NCBI GenBank assembly: GCA_028564675.1
Contig: JAOVVO010000008.1
Location: forward strand, 1 to 64,000
DNA: 64,000 nucleotides
Reading direction: 5' to 3'
Origin: Onchocerca lupi
Taxonomy: Eukaryota > Nematoda > Chromadorea > Rhabditida > Onchocercidae
Position 1 is the first letter of the stretch; every line of letters starts with the position of its first letter. The position numbers were made by a program, and so were the translations under genes. A model generated the notes under the pieces. The model was given only the letters and a program-made list of their open reading frames with translations. It was not told the origin of the DNA and did not search any database. Shown in pieces: positions 20,801 to 32,439 of the stretch.

Positions 20801-23790
20801 AGGCGATAAATTTAGGACTATTTCTAGATTTTCAGGCTTAATTACACTTCATTTTGATTTAGAAATTTAAAAAAAAAAAAAAAAAGTTTCTGAAAATCTT
20901 AGTTAATAGCGTAATAAATATATTAAATTATTATCTAATATAATAGATATTTTCTGAAATATTACATCCACGTTCATTAGTAGAAACCAATTAATTCACG
21001 GTTAAAACTGATAGTAATACTTAACAACAATCACAAGTACAGATGAGAAAAATGACTATGAAAATTATCTCAATTCAAATATAAATTCAAATTTTAAATT
21101 GTAACGTTTACGAAGCGAAAATTATCTCATCAATTAAAGGAATTCAATGCAAAGTAATAATAATGATTCTCGTTATTTCATGTTTATTTTGAATGAAAAT
21201 TCTAAATGAAGCGTTAGATTGCAGCTTCATGGTCGTGGATTCAATCCGGTGGTATTAACTAAAGATTTGAATATGCTCGAATGGATGAATGGTAATTGTT
21301 ATCGTACCTCACACTATCCTTACAGCGAAGAAATGGCTTTCGAAGCTGATCGTCGTGGTATTGCTGTAATTACCGAAACACCTGCTGTTGGATTAAGGAA
21401 AAATAATTTTATTTAACATTAAAAATTTTCAAAAAAAAAAAAAAAAAAATGATTTGAAGTAATTTTATGCGAAAATTTATGCCAAACATCAAATATGCAA
21501 TTATATTATAAAAGCAATTATAGTATGATCGTTTAATTGTAGGAATGATTAGTTATTCTATTTTCTGCAAATCAATTTCTTTTTACGCAAACAAAGTTTT
21601 TTTTCAAGCAGAATCTTTCATATAACACATTTTTGGGATTTTTTCAAATAGCATGAAATTATAATGCATTTCTTCCATTCCATAATAAATCATGCATTTT
21701 TTTTTTCTTACTTTGGCAATGAATTATTACATTCCAATACAAGTACAAGTCAATTAATCTATGGTTACAAGCAGATAAGCCTGATTTATTAAATAAAAAA
21801 TATTTACAACTTTCTAAAGATAGAAAAAAATTCGATGGAATTTCTGATTGTATATTATATATCTGTTGTTCTACTAGTTGTCCGAATTGCTAGTGGACCC
21901 TCTGTAAACTGTTTTTATAACAAATGTTTGATTGAAAATTTACTATAGATGAATGATGTTTAATTATTTCAGCTATTTTACAAAGCAAAACCAATTATTG
22001 CATGCAGAAATAATACGTGAATTGATTGAACGTGATCGAAATCATCCGTCAACAATTACGTGGTCATTAGCTAATGAGCCACTATCTGGTGATCCAGCAG
22101 CTCGATTATATTTCAGGTTCAATTCAATCCCTTTTGAATTTCCCATTTTCTTCTGACACACTTTTGATTTAGTCATTAATACAGTCATCGGATTATCAAT
22201 GATTGATAAGCATCAGTGAAGGGATAAGTGATATGATAATTCAAAAAGCATCTATGACTGCAATAAAATTTTTGTTCTCTAATGAAATTTAGAAAAGTAA
22301 AAAATATAGAGAAATTGACAGGAGAAAAATTATTGTAATTATAATATCGAGTTGATAATTGTTAGATAAAAAATGTCGTGATATTGAGATGTTCATGAAT
22401 TTCATTATTCATTACATTAATCCTTCGGTAGAGTGTAATTTTTTTTTTTTTTTTGCTTCAAATGTTGAGTAATAAATTATATTACAAGATAATTATTGCC
22501 AATGAAAAAATAAAAATTGAAATTTCATAAAGTATTTATGTCAATTTTAGTGAACTCATCAATTTGACACGTACAATTGATCCAAGTCGACCTGTTACCG
22601 CTGTGCTGGCACAAAGTTTCGATGTTGATCAAGTTGTAAGATTCTGTCTTCAATTTCAATTCTTTTTTGATGACATTGCAACGAAATTGCAACAATTTAT
22701 ATACATATGTATTTTTTTTCTGAGTATTTTGGAACTAAATTACAAAAACTGTTCATTCAATAAAGTTAGTTGTTTGATGTGTTTAAGCCTATTTGGTTCT
22801 AGTTGAAAATTTTTACTGCTTTTTGATTTTAACTAGTGATTTTCAGGCTGATCTACTCGATTTGATTTGCATTAATAGATATTTTGGCTGGTATATTGAT
22901 AATGGCTATCTGGAAACTGTTAATCATAGTTGGGTATTTGAAATGAACAACTGGAAATTAAAATATAACAAACCAATTATTGTTTCAGAATATGGTGCAG
23001 AAGCACTACCAGGTTTAAATCAGGTATGCAAAAAATTCATACAAATTCGTCAAGATTGTTCAGTAGGAAATCGAAACACAAAAAGTGACAGTTGTAATTT
23101 TTCGATTTCAAGATTCTTGAGAAATTCAAGCGGATAACAGCGAAAAAGCTATGGTTTCAATTATTGTTCGAGATTTTCATCAAGTTTTTTTAAGGAGCCA
23201 AGTCGTGCCTTTAGTGAGCAATATCAGAAAGAATTGTTGGAAGAAACACATCATGCATTCGATATATTGCAAAAGAATCATATAATTACTGGTGAAATGA
23301 TTTGGAATTTAGCCGATTTTATGACAGCTGATGGTCTGATCATTTTATTAGTTCTTCAATAAGAAAAAAAGATTTTTCTAAATGGAAAAATAAGTATGAT
23401 GAATTGCCATGAAAAACATATTGATTTTAGAAATTGTAATAATGATTCATATAAGTGAGAAATTAAACCAAATTTCCGTAAAAAGTATTACATTGATCCA
23501 AATGAATTAAAGGAATTTAGTTCAAAAAATCAATATATTGAATAAAATGGTTTAGAAAAAGTTAATGGCTAGAATTCAGATAAAAATCAAATCAAATAAC
23601 GCAAGCTGTCTGATTATGATAAATCGAATTATGAGAGAAATAAGTCTAATAAACTATCATTATAGGTGTGACACGCGCAGTGGGCAATCACAAAGGAGTG
23701 TTAACACGCACTCGACAACCTAAAATGGCAGCGTATATCTTGAAAAAACGTTATAAAAGTTTGGAAGAAGAAATGAAATACTTGAAATAA
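17810..23790 (+). CDS. GUSB: Beta-glucuronidase (glycoside hydrolase family 2)
   Basis: Thirteen exons give 615 residues: 17810-17869, 18228-18350, 18524-18694, 18974-19173, 19565-19686, 19923-20107, 20514-20657, 21225-21397, 21973-22116, 22551-22635, 22847-23023, 23195-23333, 23666-23790. Human GUSB is about 650 residues. The enzyme removes terminal glucuronic acid from glycans and conjugates, normally in lysosomes. Exon 1 encodes a hydrophobic leader (MFVLLLSVLF), so the product should enter the secretory route. Family landmarks: LDGLW, HVGWVWY, FFNYAGI, NGKPFY, YRTSHYPY, acid/base Glu in LANEP (about residue 428), NRYFGWY, nucleophile Glu in SEYGAE (about 517), WNLADF, and the Asn-x-Lys motif (GNHKG) that marks glucuronidases over galactosidases. 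ATG lies two bases after TTTTAG, a possible trans-splice site. Exon 8 ends at AAG|GAAAAA instead of GT; without that splice the frame stops eight codons later. Confidence 0.93.
21398..21972 (+). other. Intron with non-canonical GA...AG boundaries
   Basis: Exon 8 of the glucuronidase gene must end in phase 2 after GGA TTA AG to fuse with exon 9 (phase 2 to C-TAT). The next bases are GAAAAA, not GT. No GT in the right phase exists nearby, and the preceding AVGL residues are conserved in the family. A lost T or a T-to-A change in GTAAAA would explain it; a genuine GA-AG intron or a sequencing error are alternatives. Confidence 0.7.
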
Positions 23791-24789
23791 AATTTCGGAA
23801 CATTCTGCATTAGCGAGAAACAAAAATAGTATGCAATTTAGACAGACAAATTATATAATAATGGGAATATTGTAAATTAAACAGCGATGTATCTTTCATG
23901 TTTGCTATTATTTACGATCTGTCCGTTGAAATTACGACATCTCATCCAATATTCGCAGTCTGTTTTATATTGTGATGGTTTCTTATTGTCCAAAATTATA
24001 TGTCGGAAAAACCATAACAGCCGTAATTTTAGGCTGAAATATTCAATTATCTTAAACTTGGCTAATTAAAACAACTGCTCCATTCTTTTACTGTTGCACA
24101 GAATATGATAATTTATTATTTCAACTATCGAATGAATATTTCATGACCTTAAATTGCTTATATTTTTTCAAATTACATAAGAAACTGAATTAAACTTTAA
24201 TTGAATTAAGATATGGTGTTATGAGATGTATGTTAAGTACTTCCAGTAAAGCAACGAAGAATATTGCTGACATTAAGCAATTCTAAACTAAGCAAAATAC
24301 AAAGGATTGAAGCCTGTTTGTAAAAGACGTTTGGGATATTTTTTTCAGAGAACCAAGCAATTTTAATATTCTAAAAGAAGATCAAGAAGCTATGAATTTA
24401 TTTCTCGAAAGTTTTCAAAGAATGGAATTTTCTCTAAAAAATTTTAAATCTTTATTTGATAGATTTGAATTTGTTGCATGAAAATTTTTAAAACTGTGAA
24501 GGAGAAGAAAATATACAATTGATCGATAGATTTGCTAATGACAACACCCAAATTAGTTGTCCATAATTAATAAAGTAATAATTACATTAAATGGAATGAT
24601 TTGATGATTAATATCATATATCTCTTCAAGAAGTATCAGCACATAGTCATCGCATGCGTGCTATATAAGATTAGCGAGCCATTTTTATGGTTTTTTAATT
24701 AAATTAAGCGATACCCCGAAGATTTGTATATCTAAAGCAAAATCAATAGATATGTGATAAAGGAGCAATCATTACGTAACATCCTTCTT
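23791..24789. other. Intergenic, 3' of glucuronidase gene
   Basis: AT-rich sequence without a supported gene, between the glucuronidase stop and the exon-11 relic. It may hold other relics too decayed for me to see by eye. Confidence 0.5.
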
Positions 24790-24964
24790 GATTTTACTTC
24801 CCAATATCAATCGATCTGATTGATTTGCACTGATCGATATTTTGACTGATAGCTTGAAAATGATTACATAAACAAATTGGGTATATGAAGTGAATAACTG
24901 GAAATTAAAATTTAGTAAACCAATTATTGGTCGAAATATGATGCAGAAATGTTACCAACTTTCA
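24790..24964 (+). pseudogene. Decayed copy of glucuronidase exon 11
   Basis: The stretch resembles exon 11 of the upstream gene (22847-23023) together with the end of its preceding intron. It shares blocks such as TTGATTTGCA, GATATTTTG, TTGGGTATATGAA (exon 11 has TTGGGTATTTGAA), AACTGGAAATTAAAAT and AAACCAATTATTG in the same order and spacing. Small indels and TGA/TAG codons interrupt every frame, and SEYGAE is broken. It lies about 1 kb past the stop codon on the same strand. I recognise no other exon copies around it. Confidence 0.8.
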
Positions 24965-25240
24965 CGGTTTCCAAGGACAGCGGAACTCGTCCTTTTTTTT
25001 TTTCAGTAATTGTACTATTTCTGCTGATCTCATTATTTTTTAATCATAGGAAAATAATTATTGAAACAAAACTATTGTTATCAACGAATTTTAGATTAAA
25101 AATTATCTATGTGAATGAATAAGAGGTTTTTTTTATGATCCGGGTTGTTTTATTATTTAAATTATTTTCGTTCATCATTTTTTACAGAAATTATTCATCT
25201 GATAAAAAAATCAAGAAATTCTCCGCGATAGGCACAATGG

Positions 25241-28200
25241 TCAATTTTCACTCATATTGATAATTGTTTTGCCTCTTCCCTTTCTTTTCAGTACTTTCTC
25301 ATAAGCAATTGGAAGTTCATCATATTTGAAAATTTGATCAATCACTGGCTTCATCTGAAATTTCAAAAATAAATTTTAAGGAAAACAGCACTGAAAATCC
25401 AAATGAATTGAAAACAATGATAAGCCTTTTTTTCATCCAACAGTTGTTCAAGTTTTAACCTTGCCGTCTTTCAGAAATTCGGAAATCTGTTGCATACATT
25501 CCGGATGTGGAGCGAAAAACGCATATGAATACCATTGCCCACGTTGAATGATTGGCTAAAATGGGATTTGAAATAAAATCAAATAATTTTAAACAGTAAG
25601 AAAAAGTGAATTTGAAGGAAATAGGAATACATGCCAATGAAATAAGAATATATGCTTTGAATGCTTTTTTAAACCACATATTCAGGAAAATTGAATTAAA
25701 TGAAGTTACATTAACCTAACGAAATTACATTCGTCTACAATAAAAACAGCACATGGTAAATGGCAAAGAATGAAAGCTATCATGAAATTTATAAATTTCA
25801 TAAGTTAATTTAGAAGTAAATTCAACTGAAATCCAAAGCATAATTGATATGTATTTTTATTATTAACAGCATGGCTTTCTTGATATAAAGATCTATTCGG
25901 CTTGCAAACAGTTTTTTAATATAAAAGATATGACACTTTTGAATGACAAAAAATTTTAGTAATTATATGACATATAGAAACCATTATTTCAGTAAAAAAG
26001 AAAAATTTAAATAATTTTAAAATAAATTATGAAAAAAAGAACCAGTGTAGCTTTCATGAAATATTTTACAGCAGTTGAAGCAATTCCAATTGGAATTCCA
26101 TACCTGAAAAACGAAAATTCGATTGCAAAGAAAAAAGAATGGAAAAGAATCAAAATTAAAGGATGATATCACATGTAACTCATAGAGATTAGAACGAAAG
26201 ACGGAAAGATTTTGCTACCATTCTTAAACTTGTCTTGGAAATTCTATTTGTAAAGTTATACTTAGTGTGTAATCATATCACCCGTCATATCACCTGTATC
26301 GAATTATCCGAAATATTTGAAAAGTACAGGAAACAAGAAATAAGGAGATGAGTAAATAAACTAGAATCCCTATAATGAGGATGGAAAAATAAATGAACTA
26401 AAATTCAAATCACAAAATTATTTAATGAAAAATAAAATGATTTTAATTCTAGTTAAAATTATTTTGGTAGAATAATTAGTAAAAAATTAAAACTAAAGCA
26501 GTTTTCTTGTACTTAAAATAATTCTCGAATGAATTTCATTTGTTAATTAATATTAAATGAACTAAAATTTAATTTCCAAACCTGTCAGTATCAGCAAGAA
26601 GTGGACTCAAAAGAGAAACATGTACACTATTGCGCCATAATCCCATTACTCTATCACTCTTCTCAGTCAATTCCGATTGAGCGCAATCCAACACTACATC
26701 AAACGGTCCTTCATTGACCAACTTTTCTAGAGCATCTGCACTCTTGTAATTTACCGGTATTGCTCCAAGTTCTTGCATCATATTGAAACTGAAACAGTGG
26801 CAGTAAATAAAAAATCGAATAAAAAAATGCAATCCTCGAACACAGCTCAAAAATTAATGGAACTATCATAGTTTTTCTTTGTGTATTAATAATACCGCCT
26901 CCCTGAAATTCTCAAAATTTTAAGAAAGATTTATTTGCTGAAATATTTGCAATTATTTCAATGAAATTCACCAATTTACTACGAAATTTTACCTGATCCG
27001 ATATATTTTTAAAAAAAAAACAAACAAGTGTTAGCAAGAATAAGGCAACAGATTAAATAAAATGAAAGTTGAATAACACCATATCGGCATATACATTGCA
27101 CTAAATGACCTTTCTGAATGTTTCTGCTTGCGAATTATGCTTTTTTATTCATTTATTTAATGTGTATTTACTCTATTTTTCAGTACTTAAAGATTATGAT
27201 GACTAACTCACCAATCCTCTGAGCATGTTACTACAACTTTATCAATATTCCATGCTTTGAGCATTTGTATTGCTGTTGTTCCAATACCACCAGCACCGCC
27301 GTGTATCAATACCCGCTGTGATGCAGCATTATTTGGACTAATTCGAGCTATCTAAAATATATAAAGAAAAAATAACTTATTCTAAATTCAGAAAATCTCA
27401 TATTTCTTTTAAATACCCCAGACAATGCATTTTCAGATGATAATGGACTGCATGGCAAGTATGCTTTTGTTTAGAAGATTTTCAGTCTTCTAATCCATTG
27501 TCTCGCTGAAGCAGATAATAAAGTCAAAATTTATAGGGACTGAAAAAAAATTTCCAATTAAAAATCTTTTTATCTTTTTAAAAAATTTTCTAGCTAATAC
27601 AATACAACACTAAATATGAAAGTATCAAGCTACCGGAATACCAATCACATATGCAATGAACTTTTATCTTTCATTACCGAAACTAATGCTGACCAAGCGG
27701 TACAAGCTGCATATGGAAATGCGGCACCATCAATATACGATATATTAGTCGGTTTTGAGACACAATTTGATTCGTTCGCTAATACAAATTCTGCATGTGT
27801 TCCTGAACTAAATGGATCGACTACAGCAATTACCTAAAAAAAATAAATATGACGAAATCAGTAGCATTAAGAGATAGTGATACAATTAATCAGACGAATA
27901 TTCGAAAACTTCATGTTCAATAAATCCAAATTGTCATGAAATTAATGGTGAAATGCAAAAATAAAAAAAAGAAATTTCAAGCACTTTTTAAGACTTGAAA
28001 GTTAAAGAAATCAGAGAAGATAACACAAATTCGAAATCTACGATATTTCTCTTGTTATCCGTTAGAATAATTTTAAAGTTCTTGAAAAAATAAAACTTTT
28101 TTTTCTACCTCATCACCTTTTTTGAATTTTTTTACGTTTCCACCAATCTGTTCAACAATACCACTACAGTCTCGTCCACCAATAAATGGCAATAATATTG

Positions 28201-28607
28201 TGGAATCCAGTGAGCAATTTCGAAGATTTTTTACTGCTGAACACAACTGTCGTCCATATCCTTTTCGCATTAGGGTATCAATTAGATTTACGCTAGCTGC
28301 CTACAATAAACTATATAATGAAAGGGAAATGGAAAGTATTTAAGAAACATTTTGCTGTAGAATTTTAACTTTCGAAAAAAAAAAAGAATTTATTTAAATT
28401 TAAACAAACCTTAACTTTAAGAAGAAGCTGATCAGGTTTCTCAATAATGGGAATTGACATCTCAACCTTCTCCAAATCACCATCGAATTGTTTTGTTACC
28501 CATGTTGACATTCTTCTTCCACAGGAATTTATAGCTTGAAGGGAATTGTTACTGGCAAAGCTAGATCCTAATAACCGTTGCATGTCGCGCACGATCATAC
28601 TAAACAT
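25241..28607 (-). CDS. RTN4IP1: RTN4IP1-like mitochondrial quinone oxidoreductase
   Basis: Eight exons in transcription order: 28607-28410, 28300-28109, 27833-27678, 27351-27212, 26788-26582, 26103-26043, 25555-25460, 25354-25241; all phases agree, giving 387 residues. It belongs to the zinc-independent medium-chain dehydrogenase/quinone reductase family; C. elegans RAD-8 is the related worm protein. Visible landmarks: VNLIDTLMRKGYG, GGRDCSGIVEQIG, KFKKGDEV, GTHAEFV, PYAACTAWSAL, the dinucleotide-binding loop RVLIHGGAGGIGTTAIQ (about residue 200), GPFDVVLDCA, and C-terminal KPVID...GKTIIN. RTN4IP1 is a mitochondrial matrix NAD(P)H oxidoreductase tied to coenzyme Q synthesis and complex I. The first 40 residues are rich in Arg, Ser and Asn, as for a mitochondrial targeting sequence. 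The start is the first ATG of the exon; a further upstream exon cannot be excluded. Confidence 0.93.
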
Positions 28608-29598
28608 GAAAGAATTTTTTTTTTTAATTTATTTATTCTCCTGATCCCAACCATATTATATTCAATTGCCATTGAAATAATAAATGGATTACTAAATCTC
28701 CGTTTTTCCAGTTGGATGTAAAAATAATTCAAATCGATCCAGTCATTACGATCAAGCATGAGCTATCAACTTTAAATTATTGTAGTGAAATGATAATTAA
28801 GTTATCACGAGTGGCAATTAAGAAGCAACGTATAAAAAAATAGAAAGATTACTGATATAACTAATTCAAATTTCAAAGTTTTACAAACCAAAGTGATGTA
28901 CGTCAATTTTTTTATTCAGAAAAGTAAAATGCACAAAAAAACAAAGAAATAACTAATTAATTAAATCAACTTCAATTCCTCTTGCTTCTGACTCAGCTAA
29001 CAAAAAAAAAATTTACTCCGTTTCCTTTCATTATTCTTCAAACAAAGCTTAGCACTGACAGATATTAATTTTGAAAAAGATAAAAAATAATTGATTTTTA
29101 ATAAAAATGCAACTAATTCTTGACAAACACTATCAAGTATTGCGCAATATCTTAAGATGAAAGCTTGAAAACTCGGAAAGAAAAAACACTTCAAACTGTA
29201 ACCACCTGTTTATTTCCTTTACAATTCAAACAAATAAGACAGAAAAATTTATTTAAAAAATTTTTAAATGATATTTCTTGGCTTTTAATACAATGTAAAG
29301 ACCCTAATATTTAATTTAGTTATGAACTATTTAATTATCTATCTTCCAACATTCATCCCTAAAATTTCACCACAGAATATTACATCGCAATATAGCTGAC
29401 GATATATAATGTCCGAAGCATGTTCGAATTCATCTACAGAAGTTTTCAGTAAATCAAAGATAATTTGCCGTATATTAGTGAGATAAACTTCAGCAATGAT
29501 TAGCTTATCAAATAGAGACTAGCGTCATAAACTTTCTTCGAATTGAACAGCGACAATGGTACAGCGATAAAATTAATACGAGTTATGTACGATAATAA
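28608..29598. other. Intergenic between RTN4IP1 and frataxin genes
   Basis: About 1 kb AT-rich spacer between two same-strand genes; no gene seen. It would hold the RTN4IP1 promoter or, in an operon, its trans-splice acceptor. Confidence 0.5.
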
Positions 29599-30603
29599 TT
29601 ACAAATATTCACTAAAATCAATTTTTTCGGTTTGAAAAATTTTTCGAAATTCATTATTTAGCAAAGCGTCCAATGATACATTATCACGAATGCTTATCCA
29701 TTTCCTCTGAACCAAATCAAATCTAAAAATCAAAAAATTCAGCAATTTAAAAAATTATTCTTAGTCATATGAGGTATCTTGAAATGGAATGTCAAGCAAT
29801 ATCAGAATAGCAGGAAATTTCATTTCATTTGATGACAATTTATTTCTGTTTTCATTTCAATAAGTATAACTGATTCATATACCAGACATAATTTTTTTCA
29901 AGAGACTTGTAAGTAAAAGCAAAACATCCTATAACTCGCCAAGCCTGAATCTTTTAATTTTAATCAAACTAATCCAGATTATCCTTGACTCTTCTAAAAG
30001 TTGGAGTTGACCACCTGGATTTAACAACTTAGCTCTGCATAAACTATAAATGATTAGCTTCAATGTTTCCTTAATTCTTGGGCCATAAAAATGTAATCTA
30101 TGCGCTTCTCATTTACTAAGTCAAAAATCCTATTTTAGAAATATACCGTTTTGGACCAGATAGAGGTGAAGAGAGCCAAATTTGTCGATTTGGTGTTTGC
30201 TTGTTGATAACATAAGTGCCCGCTTTTTCGCTAATTCTGGCCGTAACAACACCCATTGATGAATTTATATCATATTCTCCATCACAATTAAATCTATCCG
30301 GAAAGGAATCCAGATAATCGGCCAATTTATTCAACGTTTCGTTAGCCAGCTTTTCGTATTCATCTTCCGATAAAACAGTTTCAGCACTCAGATATCTTTC
30401 TAAAAAAAAAAGTTCAGATGATGAGATAAAAAATGCAAATAATATTTCAGCAAAATAGTTAATATAAAATAACACCAACATAGTGATACATAAAGAAATG
30501 TGCTGCTTTACAAAAAAGTCAAAAAATTCCAAAGAAAAAAAACCCTACTTTTAAAAAAAGGCTCTATATTTACCAGCGTTGTGAATAATCGTCGTCTTAA
30601 CAT
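29599..30603 (-). CDS. frh-1: Frataxin, mitochondrial iron-sulfur assembly protein
   Basis: Three exons (30603-30549, 30399-30147, 29722-29599) give 143 residues. Frataxin acts in the mitochondrial matrix with the cysteine desulfurase/ISCU complex. The N-terminus MLRRRLFTTL is a basic, hydrophobic targeting signal. The mature domain starts with the acidic helix (LSEDEYEKLANETLNKLADY), whose Asp/Glu residues form the metal and partner surface. It continues through GVVTARI and the family signature YVINKQTPNRQIWLSSP / SGPKRFDL to a final helix with RKWIS and LLNNEF. Exon 1 is read through an early in-frame GTAAAT to the donor AAAA|GTAGGG because only that keeps phase with exon 2. A short upstream ORF (ATGCAAATGAAATGTTAA) overlaps the start codon. 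Confidence 0.95.
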
Positions 30604-30616
30604 TTCATTTGCATTT
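30598..30616 (-). promoter_or_regulatory. Short upstream ORF overlapping frataxin start codon
   Basis: On the minus strand, ATG CAA ATG AAA TGT TAA runs across the frataxin ATG in another frame: the TGT TAA of the small ORF overlaps ATG TTA of frataxin. It matters only if the mature 5' end lies upstream of it. Confidence 0.4.
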
Positions 30617-31270
30617 GAACTTGATTATAAACACTGAAGATTATAATATAAGTTAAAATCAAACCTTAAATTTGAAAAGCTCATTGCACTTCAGAGAAAA
30701 ATGGGGAAACTTCTCTTGAAAAACTAAGCATCCTTTATTCGAAAGAAGATTTTACTTTTCCAATAATAAATTGAAACAAAAAAAAAAAAAAAAAAAAGGA
30801 AAAGAAAAATATAGTCGTATCTAATAGGCAGAGTAGCAATAAATTATATCAAGGGATTCAAGAAATCTTATTTTGTTTAATAAAACATTTTTTAAACAAA
30901 TGAATATAAATTATCGGGATAAGAAACAACGAATTAAGGCTCAAAAATGATTGTTTCCTATTTCCAGTTAAGATTTGAAAATTAAATTCTAACATTAAAG
31001 AATTGTACCCAATATTTCAAACTGGTAAATTGCATCACACACAAAAAAAAAAAAACAAAACACTTTAACATTTGATTAAATAACATTTTTTAAAAATATT
31101 ACACAATACACAATTTTATCTAACCAAAAATTACTCAGACGTAATCCCAATAAAGTAAATGACGAAAAGCGTTAAATAAACCGATTTAATAGAAATAAAT
31201 TTCATATATTTAACTGTTATAAGCATTTTTATTTACTGACATTGTACTGAGTGGTGTACATTTTGCAACA
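30604..31270. other. Divergent intergenic region (frataxin / small unknown gene)
   Basis: 667 bases separating two head-to-head starts; AT-rich, with an A-run near 30780-30796. No gene seen. It could serve both genes as a bidirectional promoter, which is inferred from layout only. Confidence 0.5.
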
Positions 31271-32118
31271 ATGTCTTCTACAAGAATAGTGCGTTAAATT
31301 GTAGTGTTAGATTGAAATTTTACTAAAAAGACAAAATCAAATCAAATTTTCATAATTCTTACAGAAGATATACGAAAAAATAACAAAATATAGATTTATC
31401 ATTTCTTCCATTTTCCTTTCTGTCTCATTCCTTCTTCTTTATTCCAATCATAGAATTTAATTGTAGACAACAACGAAAACAGCACAAGCAATTAGAATGC
31501 ATAATGAAGCTACCGAACGACTGAAAGAATTGCGCCAAATTGTTCAAAATGAAGTGGCTACTTCGGGTCAAGGTACCGATGAAATTATGCAGTTACAGGT
31601 TGGAAGAGAAAACCTCAATTTTATAATCCTGTTTGAAAATTTCAATAAATGATTTTTTGCAAGAAAAGAAAAAAGCCAATTAGCGACATCTAAATTTAAA
31701 TAACAAAATGAAGCAGAAGGCAAAACTATGCGATTCGATCTAATAGTTATTTAGACAGATTTAATGATAGTAACAAATCAGACATAAATGGAAATACGTG
31801 GATGTCTCCAGAAAAAACAGCCACACGCCAACCATTAAAACCATTCCTTTGAGCTTATTTCTTAAGCTATATTGGTTGCTTATTAACTCAAATTTGAAGT
31901 AAGGGAGTTAATTACTGTTCCAAATAACTTATGCAATAGTATTTCAGGATGGTGGCAAATTACATTTTGTGAACACAAAAAATACAAGGGCATACTATTT
32001 GAATCACGAAGAATCATGGCTATATCTAGAACGTGAAAATGATGGTACATCGGGAACGTTATATATTGTACGACGACTTCCGGATGGACGATTTGTCATA
32101 AAAAGTATGCAAGATTAA
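31271..32118 (+). CDS. Small unrecognised protein, 106 residues
   Basis: Three exons (31271-31288, 31467-31598, 31948-32118) join in frame. I do not recognise the family. Exon 2 encodes a charged, probably helical stretch (RMHNEATERLKELRQIVQNE). Exon 3 encodes a likely beta-rich domain of alternating hydrophobic and polar residues: KLHFVNTKNTRAYYL, ESWLYLERE, GTLYIVRRLPDGRFVIK. No signal peptide or membrane segment is visible. The two long exons have balanced coding composition and proper TTGTAG and TTTCAG acceptors, so a real gene is likely. The six-codon first exon (ATG TCT TCT ACA AGA ATA | GTGCGT) is the weakest part; a different 5' exon is possible. It sits head-to-head with frataxin and tail-to-tail with MRPL13 (322 bases between stops). 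Confidence 0.7.
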
Positions 32119-32439
32119 ATGTAAAATCGCAAACACTGTTGATAATAATAAAAATCAAATCGATTTCCTGTTTAAAATATACTAAATCTGAATTGAAATC
32201 ATCCGGAAATTTTCGCTTAAATGTTAAATTTCAACGAAAATTACACCCTGTGTGGGTTGCTAAAATGTTGGTTAGAAGGTATAGCTGTCTCTGATGAAAA
32301 CAACTGTTTTATAAAGTACACTTAAATCGGATATGTATCTGATGGCACTTGTTGAAGGTAAGAAAAAATGCTGCGTCGTAAAAACCTGACCAACTGAAAT
32401 GAAAGTTATAAAGTGGCAATGTATATCCATCCGTGTGCA
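32119..32439. other. Convergent intergenic spacer
   Basis: Holds the 3' ends of the small unknown gene (+) and MRPL13 (-). Nothing else seen. Confidence 0.6.
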
